Part shown: piece after piece, positions 18,598 through 29,524 of the stretch
Layout of the letters: the number at the start of each line of letters is the position of its first letter
Numbering within the stretch: the first letter of the stretch is position 1
Made by a program: the position numbers and the translations under genes
The notes under the pieces: generated by a model
What the model saw: the letters and a program-made list of their open reading frames with translations, nothing else
Told to the model about the DNA's origin: nothing
The model's database searches: none
NCBI RefSeq assembly: GCF_003386665.1
Contig: NZ_QTUB01000001.1
Location: 1,736,001 to 1,800,000, forward strand
Source: Xenorhabdus cabanillasii
GTDB lineage: Bacteria; Pseudomonadota; Gammaproteobacteria; Enterobacterales; Enterobacteriaceae
Reading direction: 5' to 3'
Length of the DNA stretch: 64,000 bases

Positions 18598-19695
18598 ATG
18601 AAACTTTGGGGCAAATATCTTTTATGTAGCGTTGTTGTTTCTCTGCTATCTGCTTGTCATTTGCGTCCGACGGAGCAAGGCCAGCAGTATAAAGATGGTC
18701 ACTTTACCCAGGACTTCCGGCTTGTTAATACGCCAAACGCACAAGGTTCTCCCGTCAATGCCGGAGATTTTATCACTCAGGTCAAATTAATCAGCGAGTC
18801 TGCTCCCCAATTGTATGCCAATCAACGTGCTACCTTTAATGCCATCGAAAACTGGATGCAGTATGGTGGAAATATTCGCAGTTTAGCCCAGTTTGGTTTG
18901 CTCGCTTACCAGATGGAAGGTGAAGATAACTATGGTAACGTTAAATTTACCGGCTACTATACCCCTATATTGCAAGCTCGCCATATTAAACAAGGTGAAT
19001 TTAGATATCCTCTGTACCAAATGCCAGATAAACGGTATTCCCCTTTGCCGGAGCGTGCGGCTATATATAATGGGGTTCTCGATAAAAGGTGGATCATTGG
19101 CTACAGCAACTCTCTGATAGATAATTTTTTGATGGAAGTACAAGGGAGTGGTTATGTGGATTTTGGTGACAACAATCCATTAACCTTTTTTGGTTACGGT
19201 GGAAAGAATGGTCATGTTTATCGCAGCATAGGTAAGGTGTTAATCGATAGTGGAAAAATTCCCAGGGAAGAAATATCGTTGAGAGCTATTCGGCAGTGGG
19301 CTGAAAAGCATAATGAATCTGAAGTTCGGCAAGTTCTGGAACAGAATCCTTCTTTCGTATTTTTTAAACCTGAACCTTATACCGCAGTGCGGGGAGCCAG
19401 TGCAGTGCCTTTAGTCGCAAAAGCTTCGGTAGCATCGGATAAGACATTAGTTCCTCCCGGAACGGTGTTGCTGGCGGAAGTACCAGTATTGGATAACCTC
19501 GGCAAGTTTACCGGACAGTACCGAATGCGCCTGATGGTGGCACTGGATGTCGGTGGAGCAATCAAAGGACCTCATTTCGATATTTATCATGGTGTTGGCA
19601 GCCGTGCCGGAGAAATGGCTGGTTTTTATAACCACTATGGACGTGTTTGGATATTGAAGAAAGCATTATCTGGCTTTTTGGCGGCAAACCAGTAA
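18598..19695 (+). CDS. mltA: Membrane-bound lytic murein transglycosylase A
   Basis: Outer-membrane lipoprotein, 365 residues as in E. coli, that cleaves peptidoglycan glycan strands to form 1,6-anhydro-MurNAc ends. The lipoprotein signal ends in LLSAC, giving a mature N-terminal cysteine near residue 19. The MltA fold and the C-terminal 3D domain (ALDVGGAIKGPHFDIYHG) are present, including the family's catalytic aspartate. The start at 18598 (MKLWGKYLL) gives the normal signal peptide; an upstream ATG at 18550 adds 16 unconserved residues. The ribosome site AGGAG lies about 12 bases before the start, a little far. Confidence 0.95.
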   Translation: MKLWGKYLLCSVVVSLLSACHLRPTEQGQQYKDGHFTQDFRLVNTPNAQGSPVNAGDFITQVKLISESAPQLYANQRATFNAIENWMQYGGNIRSLAQFGLLAYQMEGEDNYGNVKFTGYYTPILQARHIKQGEFRYPLYQMPDKRYSPLPERAAIYNGVLDKRWIIGYSNSLIDNFLMEVQGSGYVDFGDNNPLTFFGYGGKNGHVYRSIGKVLIDSGKIPREEISLRAIRQWAEKHNESEVRQVLEQNPSFVFFKPEPYTAVRGASAVPLVAKASVASDKTLVPPGTVLLAEVPVLDNLGKFTGQYRMRLMVALDVGGAIKGPHFDIYHGVGSRAGEMAGFYNHYGRVWILKKALSGFLAANQ

Positions 19696-19739
19696 GATCC
19701 TGCTCAGTTTAAACAATCGATGACTTATCTCTGCCTGAT

Positions 19740-19789
19740 ATTTTCGTGCGGAATTGCCGCCAGTAAATCAAAGAGGCGGCACGGAAAAT
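19740..19789. terminator. Hairpin between mltA and tcdA
   Basis: ATTTTCGTGC (19740-19749) pairs with GCACGGAAAAT (19779-19789) with one bulged base, or alternatively GCCGCC pairs with GGCGGC inside it. It lies about 45 bases after the mltA stop and may end its transcript, but there is no strong T-run. Confidence 0.45.
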
Positions 19790-19833
19790 AAAGTGTATTT
19801 GATAGCATAGGTTTTATTCAGGATTTATTATTG

Positions 19834-20646
19834 ATGCAAGTTTCTCTCTCTGATGCTTATCTTCAGCGTTTTGCTGGTACTGCACGATTATATGGCCAGA
19901 AAGTGCTTTCATTATTCGCCCGTTCACATATTTGTGTGGTTGGTATCGGTGGTGTCGGTTCATGGGCAGCGGAAGCGTTAGCCCGCACGGGTATTGGGGC
20001 GATTACGCTGATTGATATGGATGATGTCTGCATTACCAATACCAATCGTCAACTACATACATTAGTGCAGAATGTGGGATCCCCAAAAACGGAAGTGATA
20101 GCGGAGCGGATACGGGCGATTAATCCTGAATGTCAGGTCACTTGCATTGATGATTTTGTTACTCCCGATAATGTCGCTGAATTGATCTCTGCTGATTTTG
20201 ATTATGTTATTGATGCCATTGACAGTGTTCGCCCGAAAGCAGCTCTGCTGGCTTATTGCCGCCGTTATAAGATCCCTGTGGTAACAACGGGTGGTGCGGG
20301 TGGGCAGCTTGATCCGACCCAGATTCAGGTCGTGGATTTAGCCAAAACAGTGCAGGATCCTTTAGCCGCCAAATTGAAAGAACGCCTGAAATCTGATTAT
20401 CGGGTCGTGAAGAACGGTAAAGGAAAATTGGGCATTGACTGTGTTTTCTCAACGGAACAACTGGTGTATCCACAATCTGATGGTACAGTTTGTGCGGCCA
20501 AAAGTACGGCTGATGGTTCAAAACGGATGGATTGTGCCTCTGGTTTTGGTGCCGCAACAATGGTTACGGCGACTTTTGGATTTGTTGCTGTATCTCACGC
20601 ATTGAAAAAGATGGTGGCTAAAGCGGAGCGGGAAAATCGTCTTTAG
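19834..20646 (+). CDS. tcdA: tRNA threonylcarbamoyladenosine dehydratase TcdA (CsdL)
   Basis: E1-like (ThiF/MoeB/UBA1) enzyme, 270 residues, that uses ATP to cyclise t6A37 of ANN-decoding tRNAs to ct6A. The nucleotide-binding motif GIGGVGSWAAEALARTGIG lies at about residues 35-55, and the catalytic cysteine region DCASGFGAATMVTATFGF near the C-terminus is conserved. The ATG at 19834 follows an in-frame TTG at 19831. The gene converges on csdE and their stop codons overlap. In E. coli this protein works with the CsdA-CsdE sulfur system encoded next door, and the same arrangement is kept. Confidence 0.95.
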   Translation: MQVSLSDAYLQRFAGTARLYGQKVLSLFARSHICVVGIGGVGSWAAEALARTGIGAITLIDMDDVCITNTNRQLHTLVQNVGSPKTEVIAERIRAINPECQVTCIDDFVTPDNVAELISADFDYVIDAIDSVRPKAALLAYCRRYKIPVVTTGGAGGQLDPTQIQVVDLAKTVQDPLAAKLKERLKSDYRVVKNGKGKLGIDCVFSTEQLVYPQSDGTVCAAKSTADGSKRMDCASGFGAATMVTATFGFVAVSHALKKMVAKAERENRL

Positions 20647-21101
20647 TTTTGGTACGAGCGGGCAATTTCCTGCACCGCATTAATCAAGGATTTTACACCG
20701 TTGAGCCTCGATCCACTTAATTGTTGTTCGAGACCAGCTTGCTGAAACAACTCGGTTAATGGCGTTTGTAAAACCTGTTCCGCTGTTTTTCCTTCTACTG
20801 TGGTCAGGACAAATGCTAATAAGCCTTTCACGATGCGCCCTTCGCTGTCACCATAAAAGTGCAGGCGATTTTCAGCAAGCAATTGATGCCCTAACCAAAC
20901 CCGGTTTTCACAGCCGTAAATCTCAATCTGCTGTTGTTTTAACTCATCGGGCAGGTTCGGTAGCTTTTTAGCAAGCCCAATGAGTTGCCGATAGCGATCT
21001 TCCCACAACCGGCATTGCTCAAACTTTTCAATCAGTTGTTGCTCCGTAATTTCTGTGCCAAATGGATGTGGGGCAAGGATAGGAATTGGCAGTGATGTCA
21101 T
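20643..21101 (-). CDS. csdE: Cysteine desulfurase sulfur acceptor CsdE
   Basis: SufE-family sulfur acceptor, 152 residues, that takes persulfide from CsdA and stimulates its activity. The active cysteine is C64 in IYGCENRVWLG. The start at MTSLPIPI gives the usual family length; the reading frame extends 11 codons further but overlaps csdA, which is unlikely. It lies 7 bases downstream of csdA in one operon and its last bases overlap the tcdA stop on the other strand. Confidence 0.93.
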   Translation of the reverse strand: MTSLPIPILAPHPFGTEITEQQLIEKFEQCRLWEDRYRQLIGLAKKLPNLPDELKQQQIEIYGCENRVWLGHQLLAENRLHFYGDSEGRIVKGLLAFVLTTVEGKTAEQVLQTPLTELFQQAGLEQQLSGSRLNGVKSLINAVQEIARSYQN

Positions 21102-21108
21102 TGGTGAT

Positions 21109-22347
21109 TTATTCCTCAAGCAGTGACAGGGCAAATTTTATTGCACTGACTAATTTATCTGCATCTTGTTGGGTGTTATAAGGCATAAAAGAAGCACGCA
21201 GGCAACCGTTGATCCCCAAAGCATCAAGCAGAGGTTGAGCACAGTGCTGCCCTGAACGCAGGGAAATATTCTGTTCAGCGATCAGCATTGCCAGATCATT
21301 ATGATGTATGCCTGCAAAGTTGAAGGCCAATAGGCTGGCTTCTGGTGCACGATAACTGATAAAACCCGGTATCGCGCTGAGTTGCTGCTCAGCATAATTT
21401 GTCAGGGCAACAGCATAGGACTCGGCAAGTGAAATATCGAGTGTTTTTAACCATTCCAATGTAGCAGCAAACCCGATGACTCCAGCAACGTTCGGTGTTC
21501 CGGCTTCAAAACGATAAGGTACTGCTTCTGGTGTAAAATTGTCGAAGGAGACCTGAGTCAGCATTTTTCCGCCCCCTTGCCACGCAGACATAGCATCCAG
21601 CAGTGATCCTTTTCCATACAATACTCCTAACCCATTAGGCCCATAAAGCTTATGTGCAGAGAAAGCATAAAAATCGATATCTAACTGTTGTACATCGGCG
21701 GGAGCGTGAACAATGCCTTGAGCACCATCGACCAGTACCAGACAGTTATATTGATGGGTGAGAGCTGTGATTTGTGTTAAATCAACAGTAGCTCCGGTCA
21801 CATTTGACATTTGGCTGATAGCAACCAATCGGCTTTTTTCATTGAGCAGTTCTGCCAGCGTTGCAATTTCTGGCTGATACTGTTTTTGTTGACATCGTTT
21901 TCCAATCGGCCATTTAACGATCTTAGCACCGGTTTGTTCTGCCAGAATCAGCCACGGTAGCAGATTAGAGTGATGCTCTTGTTCACTGACGATAATTTCA
22001 TCATCAGCAGATAAGCGGGAACGAAAATACCCTTGTGCAACCAGATTAATGGCTTCGCTGGTGCCTTTTGTCCAGATAATATTTTCAGGTTGCGGTGCAT
22101 TGAGCAATTCAGCGACTAAAGAACGTGCTTGTTCATAACGTGCGGTCATTGCTTGTGCAGTCGCGTGTTGACTGCGATGAACAGTTGCACTGTGATTCTG
22201 GTAATAACGTTGAGTCGCCTCAATCATACATGTGGGTTTGAGAGAAGTCGCTGCGCTATCCAGAAACACAGTAGGTTTTGGATACTCAGAGGATGGCTGT
22301 AAAGCAGGAAATTGTCGGCGAAATTTTTCTGAATCAAAGGCTTTCAT
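21109..22347 (-). CDS. csdA: Cysteine desulfurase CsdA
   Basis: PLP enzyme of the class II NifS/SufS group, 412 residues (E. coli 401), converting cysteine to alanine plus enzyme-bound sulfur. The PLP lysine sits in YAFSAHKLYGPNGLGVLYG. The catalytic cysteine is in LRSGQHCAQPLL, and substrate-binding HRSQH and GTPNVAG motifs are present. It is the first gene of csdA-csdE. The partner set CsdA-CsdE-TcdA is intact, so sulfur delivery to the ct6A pathway is plausible. Confidence 0.95.
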   Translation of the reverse strand: MKAFDSEKFRRQFPALQPSSEYPKPTVFLDSAATSLKPTCMIEATQRYYQNHSATVHRSQHATAQAMTARYEQARSLVAELLNAPQPENIIWTKGTSEAINLVAQGYFRSRLSADDEIIVSEQEHHSNLLPWLILAEQTGAKIVKWPIGKRCQQKQYQPEIATLAELLNEKSRLVAISQMSNVTGATVDLTQITALTHQYNCLVLVDGAQGIVHAPADVQQLDIDFYAFSAHKLYGPNGLGVLYGKGSLLDAMSAWQGGGKMLTQVSFDNFTPEAVPYRFEAGTPNVAGVIGFAATLEWLKTLDISLAESYAVALTNYAEQQLSAIPGFISYRAPEASLLAFNFAGIHHNDLAMLIAEQNISLRSGQHCAQPLLDALGINGCLRASFMPYNTQQDADKLVSAIKFALSLLEE

Positions 22348-22460
22348 AAATGATGTTAATTTGAATGCTATATCGTATACCTTTCGTTCTACAATCCAGA
22401 AGGTATAAAAGAATAAATTTTTCTTTAATCAAGTTTGAAGGATTTTACAGCAAAGCAGAG

Positions 22461-22690
22461 AAAAAAAGCACCGCAATTGCGGTGCATTAAAAAATCACTA
22501 TGGACAGACAGGGTAAATGTACAGGAAGTGAAAAAAAACAATAGCATATGCTACAAAGTCTGGTTTCCCAGACAACTTGCAAACACAACATCACAACCAC
22601 AAAGCCAAAAGTACCTATGTGCTTTTACAAATTTGTATCATTCCAAATTTGCCTCGCGACAGAGCTACTTTTCGTTCCGGCTTAGGAAGT
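22461..22690 (-). ncRNA. gcvB: GcvB small regulatory RNA
   Basis: On the minus strand the transcript begins ACTTCCTAAGCCGGAACG and ends in a terminator hairpin GCACCGCAATTGCGGTGC (22468-22485) followed by seven U. The G/U-rich R1 seed (GTTGTGATGTTGTGTTTGC) and the second conserved block (CACTTCCTGTACATTTACCC, then TGTCTGTCCATAGTGATT) match E. coli GcvB. It is divergent from gcvA as in E. coli. At about 230 bases it is longer than the roughly 205 of E. coli; the extra length is in the 5' stem-loop. GcvB is an Hfq-dependent repressor of amino-acid and peptide transporter mRNAs. Confidence 0.93.
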
Positions 22691-22696
22691 GCGCAC

Positions 22697-22725
22697 ACTA
22701 TAGGGATTTGCTGGTATATCATCAA
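22697..22725 (-). promoter_or_regulatory. gcvB promoter
   Basis: On the minus strand, -35 TTGATG (22720-22725) and -10 TATAGT (22697-22702) are separated by 17 bases. They end 7 bases before the conserved GcvB 5' end. In E. coli this promoter is activated by GcvA, whose gene is divergent here too. Confidence 0.75.
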
Positions 22726-22813
22726 TGGAAAAATTATAATGATTCGGATTATAAAAACTAATACCTGGGCGAAAAGAGTTACCGGTATCGTAACTATCAT
22801 ATAAGAAACCAAC

Positions 22814-23734
22814 ATGTCCAAACGTTTGCCACCACTCAATGCGTTACGAGTTTTTGATGCTGCTGCTCGTCATTTAAGTTTTACTAAAGCGGCAGAAGAA
22901 TTATTTGTCACTCAAGCTGCGGTTAGCCACCAGATGAAAAGTCTGGAGGATTTTTTGGGACTGAAGCTGTTTCGTCGTCGTAACCGTTCTTTGTTGCTGA
23001 CGGAAGATGGGCAAAGTTACTATCTGGATATTAAAGAAATCTTCACTGCTATCAATGAAGCTACCCGAAAACTTCAGGCACGTAGTGCCAAGGGAGCATT
23101 GACGGTAAGTTTATCCCCTAGCTTTGCGATTCAATGGTTAGTGCCGCGGCTTTCTGGTTTTAACCAGAGTTTTCCGGGTATTGACGTCAGAATTCAGGCT
23201 GTGGATCGGGAAGAAGATAAGCTGGCAGATGATGTTGATGTGGCGATTTTTTATGGTCGGGGTAACTGGCCGGGATTGCGGACAGACCGTCTTTATCCTG
23301 AATATTTGCTGCCTGTATGTTCTCCTTCTTTGTTAATGGGGGAGCGCCCACTGAAAACACCGGCGGATCTCGCCAACCACACTTTATTGCATGATTCTTC
23401 CAGACGGGACTGGCAAGCTTATGTTCGCCAACTTGATATACAGCAGTTGATCAATGTGCAACAAGGGCCGATATTCAGCCATAGTGCAATGGTCATTCAG
23501 GCTGCGGTACATGGGCAGGGCATAGCACTTGCAAATAATGTGATGGCACAGAATGAAATTGATGCAGGTCGTCTTGTGTGTCCGTTCAATGATGTCCTGG
23601 TCAGTAAGAATGCATTTTATTTAGTTTGCCATGATAATCAGGCAGAATTGGGCAAGATTGCGGCTTTCCGTAAATGGATCCTTGCACAGGCTGCAAGTGA
23701 GCAGGAAAGATTAGGCTTTATTACTAACGAATGA
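22814..23734 (+). CDS. gcvA: Glycine cleavage system transcriptional regulator GcvA
   Basis: LysR-type regulator, 306 residues, almost identical to E. coli GcvA in its N-terminal helix-turn-helix (LNALRVFDAAARHLSFTKAA, then VTQAAVSHQMKSLEDFLGLK). The C-terminal effector domain (about 90-300) is also conserved. It activates gcvTHP and gcvB when glycine is abundant and represses them with purines through GcvR. It starts 123 bases from the divergent gcvB transcript, the normal arrangement. gcvTHP itself is not in the window. Confidence 0.96.
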   Translation: MSKRLPPLNALRVFDAAARHLSFTKAAEELFVTQAAVSHQMKSLEDFLGLKLFRRRNRSLLLTEDGQSYYLDIKEIFTAINEATRKLQARSAKGALTVSLSPSFAIQWLVPRLSGFNQSFPGIDVRIQAVDREEDKLADDVDVAIFYGRGNWPGLRTDRLYPEYLLPVCSPSLLMGERPLKTPADLANHTLLHDSSRRDWQAYVRQLDIQQLINVQQGPIFSHSAMVIQAAVHGQGIALANNVMAQNEIDAGRLVCPFNDVLVSKNAFYLVCHDNQAELGKIAAFRKWILAQAASEQERLGFITNE

Positions 23735-23750
23735 GAGCAGGTGCAGAGCG

Positions 23751-24146
23751 ATGAACAGTCGTGCGATGCTTATTTTTTCCGGGATCAGCGGTTTCTTCTA
23801 CGTGGCCTTTGGTGCAATAGGTGCCCATCTTCTGGCATCGGTATTGCAGCCACAGCAAATGGAATGGATTCAGACTGGCCTGCAATATCAAGGATTACAT
23901 ACACTGGCGATGATGGCACTGGTGGCTGTATTGACATGGCAGCCATCGGTGCAATTCAGCCGGGCAGGAATATTTTTTGCTGTGGGGATCGTACTGTTTA
24001 GTGGCAGCCTTTATTGTCTGGCCTTTTTACCGCTAAAATTTTTGGTTTATCTGACACCTATCGGTGGGTTGAGTTTCCTCATCGGTTGGTTGTGTGTATT
24101 AATTGGCGCTTTGCGTCTAAGGAAATCGGCGCCTAGCCATGAATAA
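23751..24146 (+). CDS. ygdD: DUF423 inner-membrane protein YgdD
   Basis: Small integral membrane protein of 131 residues from the DUF423 (UPF0382) family. Four hydrophobic segments are visible at roughly 7-27, 47-65, 73-92 and 98-120. GAIGAHLL near residue 21 and [11 protein letters not shown] near 46 are family hallmarks. The function is unknown. It lies between gcvA and rlmM as in E. coli and overlaps rlmM by 8 bases. Confidence 0.9.
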   Translation: MNSRAMLIFSGISGFFYVAFGAIGAHLLASVLQPQQMEWIQTGLQYQGLHTLAMMALVAVLTWQPSVQFSRAGIFFAVGIVLFSGSLYCLAFLPLKFLVYLTPIGGLSFLIGWLCVLIGALRLRKSAPSHE

Positions 24147-25236
24147 AGTTGCTTTGTATTGCCGCCCTGGGTTTGAGAAAGAGTGTGCGGCAGAAATTAC
24201 AGATAAAGCGAGTAAGAAAGAAATTTACGGTTTCGCTCGTGTGAAAGAAAACAGTGGTTATGTGCTGTTTGAGTGTTATCAGTATGATGCTGCTGACCGT
24301 CTTATTCGTGAAATTCCATTCCGTGAATTGATTTTTGCCCGCCAAATGTTGATTGTCGGTGAGCTGTTGAAAGATTTACCGCAGGAGGATCGTATTACAC
24401 CGATCATTGGGATGCTGAGCGGCGTTATTGAGCGCGCCGGTGAACTGCGTGTGGAAGTGCCGGATACCAATGAAAGCAAGGAGCTGATGAAATTCTGTCG
24501 CAAGTTTACAGTTCCTTTGCGTAATGCGATGCGGCAGGAAAAGATCCTGCTGGTTAAGGAAAACTATACCCGCCCAGTGGTTCACGTGTTTTTTATTGCC
24601 CCCGGATGCTGCTATGTAGGGTATTCCTACAGTAATAATAATTCCCGTTTTTACATGGGGATCCCGCGTCTGAAATTCCCATCAGATGCTCCGAGCCGTT
24701 CGACACTGAAGCTGGAAGAAGCTTTTCATATCTTCATTCCTTATGACGAATGGGAAGAGCGTCTCGATAGTGGTCTGCATGCTGTAGACCTGGGTGCTTG
24801 TCCGGGTGGATGGACTTACCAGCTAGTGAAGCGCAGTATGATCGTTCATGCGGTAGATAATGGGCCAATGGCTGATAGCCTGATGGATACCGGCCAGGTG
24901 AAGCATCATCGTGTAGATGGTTTTAAGTTTGAACCACCAGTAAAAAATATTTATTGGTTAGTGTGCGATATGGTTGAGAAGCCGGCTAAAGTTGCCAAGC
25001 TTATGACGGATTGGCTGGTTAAAAGCTGGTGCCGGGAAGCTATTTTCAATCTCAAGTTGCCGATGAAAAAACGTTACGAGGAAGTTGCTAATATTTTACA
25101 AAAAATTGAACAGCAATTGAAAGAAAATGGAGTTAATGCCAAAATTCAGGCGAAACATTTGTATCACGACCGTGAAGAGATCACAGTACACGTTCAACGT
25201 ATCTGGTCTGTTTATGCAATGAACCGTGATTACTGA
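24139..25236 (+). CDS. rlmM: 23S rRNA 2'-O-ribose methyltransferase RlmM
   Basis: 365 residues (E. coli 366). It methylates C2498 of 23S rRNA using S-adenosylmethionine. The N-terminal THUMP-type part (about 1-190) is followed by a Rossmann-like methyltransferase with the SAM motif [18 protein letters not shown] and the downstream [13 protein letters not shown]. The overlap with ygdD suggests coupled translation. A stem with T-rich tail at 25300-25345 probably ends transcription. Confidence 0.95.
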   Translation: MNKVALYCRPGFEKECAAEITDKASKKEIYGFARVKENSGYVLFECYQYDAADRLIREIPFRELIFARQMLIVGELLKDLPQEDRITPIIGMLSGVIERAGELRVEVPDTNESKELMKFCRKFTVPLRNAMRQEKILLVKENYTRPVVHVFFIAPGCCYVGYSYSNNNSRFYMGIPRLKFPSDAPSRSTLKLEEAFHIFIPYDEWEERLDSGLHAVDLGACPGGWTYQLVKRSMIVHAVDNGPMADSLMDTGQVKHHRVDGFKFEPPVKNIYWLVCDMVEKPAKVAKLMTDWLVKSWCREAIFNLKLPMKKRYEEVANILQKIEQQLKENGVNAKIQAKHLYHDREEITVHVQRIWSVYAMNRDY

Positions 25237-25299
25237 TTATTGTTTGATATCCCCTTCTTTATTTTTCCTGCCGTTGTTGCTTAAAGCAATCTGAAAATA

Positions 25300-25345
25300 T
25301 CCCGGTTATCGAATTTCTTGCGTAACCGGGACATTTATTTATTTT
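25300..25345 (+). terminator. Probable rlmM terminator
   Basis: TCCCGGTTA (25300-25308) and TAACCGGGA (25323-25331) form a perfect 9-bp stem followed by a T-rich tail. Confidence 0.6.
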
Positions 25346-25625
25346 TTCTTTTATTAAAATAAAACCAATTAGATGTATTAACTTATAGATAATTCTTTAT
25401 TTGAATTAATTTCAATTTGGCAGGAATTAATTTGTGTATTGTTAAGAAAATATATTTTTTTGTTAACGCAAACGTTTAATCAAAAATTAATAATTAGACA
25501 TATAAATTAATTTTGTTTAATGTATTTTTTAAAATGATATCTTAATCATTTTTACATGGTCAAAAACTGGCGCTATTTTATTCAAGGGTGTTATTTCTAA
25601 TACCTTGCTTAGGAAGAATAAAAAA

Positions 25626-27129
<1,504 letters not shown>

Positions 27130-27153
27130 TAACATTTATTTTAATAAAACAAA

Positions 27154-27186
27154 CTGCTGCCTGTTGTTCAGGCGGCAGCCTTTTTA
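27154..27186 (+). terminator. Hairpin after prtA
   Basis: GCTGCC (27156-27161) pairs with GGCAGC (27174-27179), followed by CTTTTT. It is placed to reduce transcription from abundant prtA into the secretion genes. Confidence 0.7.
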
Positions 27187-27197
27187 TAGGAGGGGCA

Positions 27198-27614
27198 ATG
27201 TTACAACGACATTTAGTTTCCTTCAATGCGTTGTTTGCTTTGTTGAAATCTTGCACTTTATCAATAATGTTATCTTTGTTTTTGATTGGAGGATGTATGG
27301 CCAGTAGTTTGAATCTCCCTGAACCGACTGAACTGACAGGATTATGGCAGATATCGGATAAACATCAGGTGTGCAGCATTGAACTCACGGATACACGTTT
27401 GCCAGAAGGTTCTATCTGGGCGCTGAAAAGTGATGCTTGTCTGACAAAACTGATAGGAAATACCGTTTCAGGCTGGCGACCAGCGCCTGATGGCATCACT
27501 TTGACAGATGCTGATGGTAACAGTCAGGCCTTTTTTGGTCAGGAATCTGAGCAATGGGTGGCATACCTTGTTGATGGCAGGGAACTTGTCATGACACTCA
27601 AGAAAAAGATGTAA
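27198..27614 (+). CDS. inh: Serralysin inhibitor Inh
   Basis: Small inhibitor of the serralysin-inhibitor (AprI/Inh) family, 138 residues, thought to protect the periplasm from any protease that activates early. The N-terminus has a hydrophobic signal region ending LFLIGGC, which could be processed as a lipoprotein (IGGC). The mature part includes LTGLWQISDKHQVCSIEL and C-terminal LVMTLKKKM. The two cysteines of the conserved pair are visible (VCSI and DACL). AGGAGG at 27187-27192 supports the start at 27198, though an internal ATG at 27267 would give a shorter signal peptide. It lies between protease and transporter genes. Confidence 0.9.
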   Translation: MLQRHLVSFNALFALLKSCTLSIMLSLFLIGGCMASSLNLPEPTELTGLWQISDKHQVCSIELTDTRLPEGSIWALKSDACLTKLIGNTVSGWRPAPDGITLTDADGNSQAFFGQESEQWVAYLVDGRELVMTLKKKM

Positions 27615-27700
27615 CTATGATCAAGAAAGCGATATTAAAAAATAATATAAAGATAAGAGCATAATTAAACTATTTTGCTTCTGATAATGAAGGGATTTCT

Positions 27701-29431
27701 GTGAAATTACGCCAGCCAAAAGATGAAATGACGGATGTTATCCGTGCACGCAGCAAAGTATTCTGGACGATTGGTTTATTTACAGCATTTATTAACTTAC
27801 TGATGCTGGTTCCCTCCATTTATATGCTTCAGATATATGATCGGGTGCTGCCATCCGGTAACGAGATGACTTTGCTGATGTTGACGCTGATTACGCTTGG
27901 TATGTATGCCATCATCGGTGGGCTGGAATATATCCGAAGTATGGTAGTGATCCGGGTCGGCAGCCAGTTTGATATGTGCCTGAACCAACGTGTTTATACT
28001 GCATCATATGAATCCAATCTGAAAAATGGTTCTACGGATGCGGGGCAGATGCTGAATGATTTATCAACAATTCGTCAATTTCTGACGGGCAGTGCATTAT
28101 TTGCCTTTTTTGATGCCCCTTGGTTTCCTGTTTACCTCGGTGTCATTTTTCTGTTCAGCCCGTATTTAGGGTTGTTGGCGCTGATTGGGGCACTGATTTT
28201 GATAGCATTGGCGGTATTAAATCAATGGTTATCTCAGTCTCCGCTGGCGGAAGCTAATAAGCTCTCTTTACGTTCCGCTAACCTTGCCAGTACCAACTTA
28301 CGAAATGCCGAAGTCATTGAAGCATTGGGCATGTTGACTGTATTACGTCGGCGTTGGTTTGGTCTGCATGAGCGTTTTCTCAATTTCCAGCGCATTGCCA
28401 GTGAACGGGCGGTATCCATTACCGCAATCACTAAAACAGTACGTATGGCTTTGCAGTCATTAATTCTTGGCCTCGGAGGATGGCTGGCAATTGAAGGTAA
28501 TATCACACCGGGTATGATGATTGCTGGCTCAATTCTGATGGGACGGGCATTATCTCCGATTGAACAACTCATCCAGGCATGGAAAAGCTGGAGTTCTGCC
28601 CGTTTATCATGGCAGCGACTGGATAAATTACTGCAAGCACAGCCAGAGCGTGAAAGTGGTATGACATTACCCGTACCTAAAGGAGCATTGTTGTTAGAGA
28701 AAGTGTTTGCCACTCCTCCCGGTAAAACGAAAACAGCTCAACCAATTGAAAAGAATAAGCAGGTTTTGCAGGACATCAATTTTTCTCTGGAAGCCGGGGA
28801 TGTTCTGGGAGTGATTGGCCCCAGTGCATCAGGAAAATCCACTCTGGCCCGTTTGTTGGTGGGAGTCTGGCCAGCTCAGGAGGGAGTGGTGAGACTTGAT
28901 GGTGCAGATATTTACCGATGGAACAAAGATGAACTGGGCGCTTTCATCGGTTATTTACCGCAGGATATCGAACTGTTTGCCGGGACAATTGCGGAGAATA
29001 TCGCACGTTTTAATGATCTTGATCCGGAAAAAGTCATTGAAGCGGCGCAGAAAGCAGGCGTACATGATCTGGTACTTAACCTTGAACAAGGCTATGACAC
29101 CGTCATTGGTGCGGGAGGGATGGGGTTGTCTGGTGGACAAAAACAGAGGATTGGGTTGGCACGGGCATTGTACGGTAATCCATCGTTAGTTGTGCTGGAT
29201 GAACCTAATTCCAATCTGGATGATATTGGTGAAAAAGCACTGAGCGGTGCGATTGGAGAATTACGGGAGCAGGGAAAGACAGTTGTGGTAATTACTCACC
29301 GTCCGGCATTGCTCTCGCAAACAAATAAGATTTTATTGCTAGTACAGGGAAAAATGAAACTGTTTGGCCCATCTCAGCAAGTTATGGCGGCATTAGCACA
29401 GTCAAAGGCTGCTGAGCGTACTGCATCATGA
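27701..29431 (+). CDS. prtB: Type I secretion ABC transporter PrtB
   Basis: Inner-membrane ABC exporter, 576 residues, PrtD/AprD type in Dickeya and Pseudomonas nomenclature. It energises export of PrtA. The membrane domain has six predicted segments in about residues 20-310. The nucleotide-binding domain follows with Walker A GPSASGKST, signature LSGGQKQR, Walker B LVVLDEPNSNLD and the H-loop ITHRP. There is no N-terminal peptidase or cyclase-like domain, which is usual for serralysin exporters. The start is GTG. It belongs to the prt operon. Confidence 0.94.
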   Translation: MKLRQPKDEMTDVIRARSKVFWTIGLFTAFINLLMLVPSIYMLQIYDRVLPSGNEMTLLMLTLITLGMYAIIGGLEYIRSMVVIRVGSQFDMCLNQRVYTASYESNLKNGSTDAGQMLNDLSTIRQFLTGSALFAFFDAPWFPVYLGVIFLFSPYLGLLALIGALILIALAVLNQWLSQSPLAEANKLSLRSANLASTNLRNAEVIEALGMLTVLRRRWFGLHERFLNFQRIASERAVSITAITKTVRMALQSLILGLGGWLAIEGNITPGMMIAGSILMGRALSPIEQLIQAWKSWSSARLSWQRLDKLLQAQPERESGMTLPVPKGALLLEKVFATPPGKTKTAQPIEKNKQVLQDINFSLEAGDVLGVIGPSASGKSTLARLLVGVWPAQEGVVRLDGADIYRWNKDELGAFIGYLPQDIELFAGTIAENIARFNDLDPEKVIEAAQKAGVHDLVLNLEQGYDTVIGAGGMGLSGGQKQRIGLARALYGNPSLVVLDEPNSNLDDIGEKALSGAIGELREQGKTVVVITHRPALLSQTNKILLLVQGKMKLFGPSQQVMAALAQSKAAERTAS

Positions 29432-29524
29432 CCTGCCATCATTTTTCATAGCCTTAATACAGTTTCAGTATGGTTTCAACATAGTATTAGCCGCTGGCCA
29501 GGAAAAACTTGTCCGGGAGTAAAG

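Noticed and set aside
22435..22804. Open frames of 75-108 codons between csdA and gcvA
   Set aside because: They lie opposite the GcvB small RNA and its promoter, which explain the conservation of this stretch.
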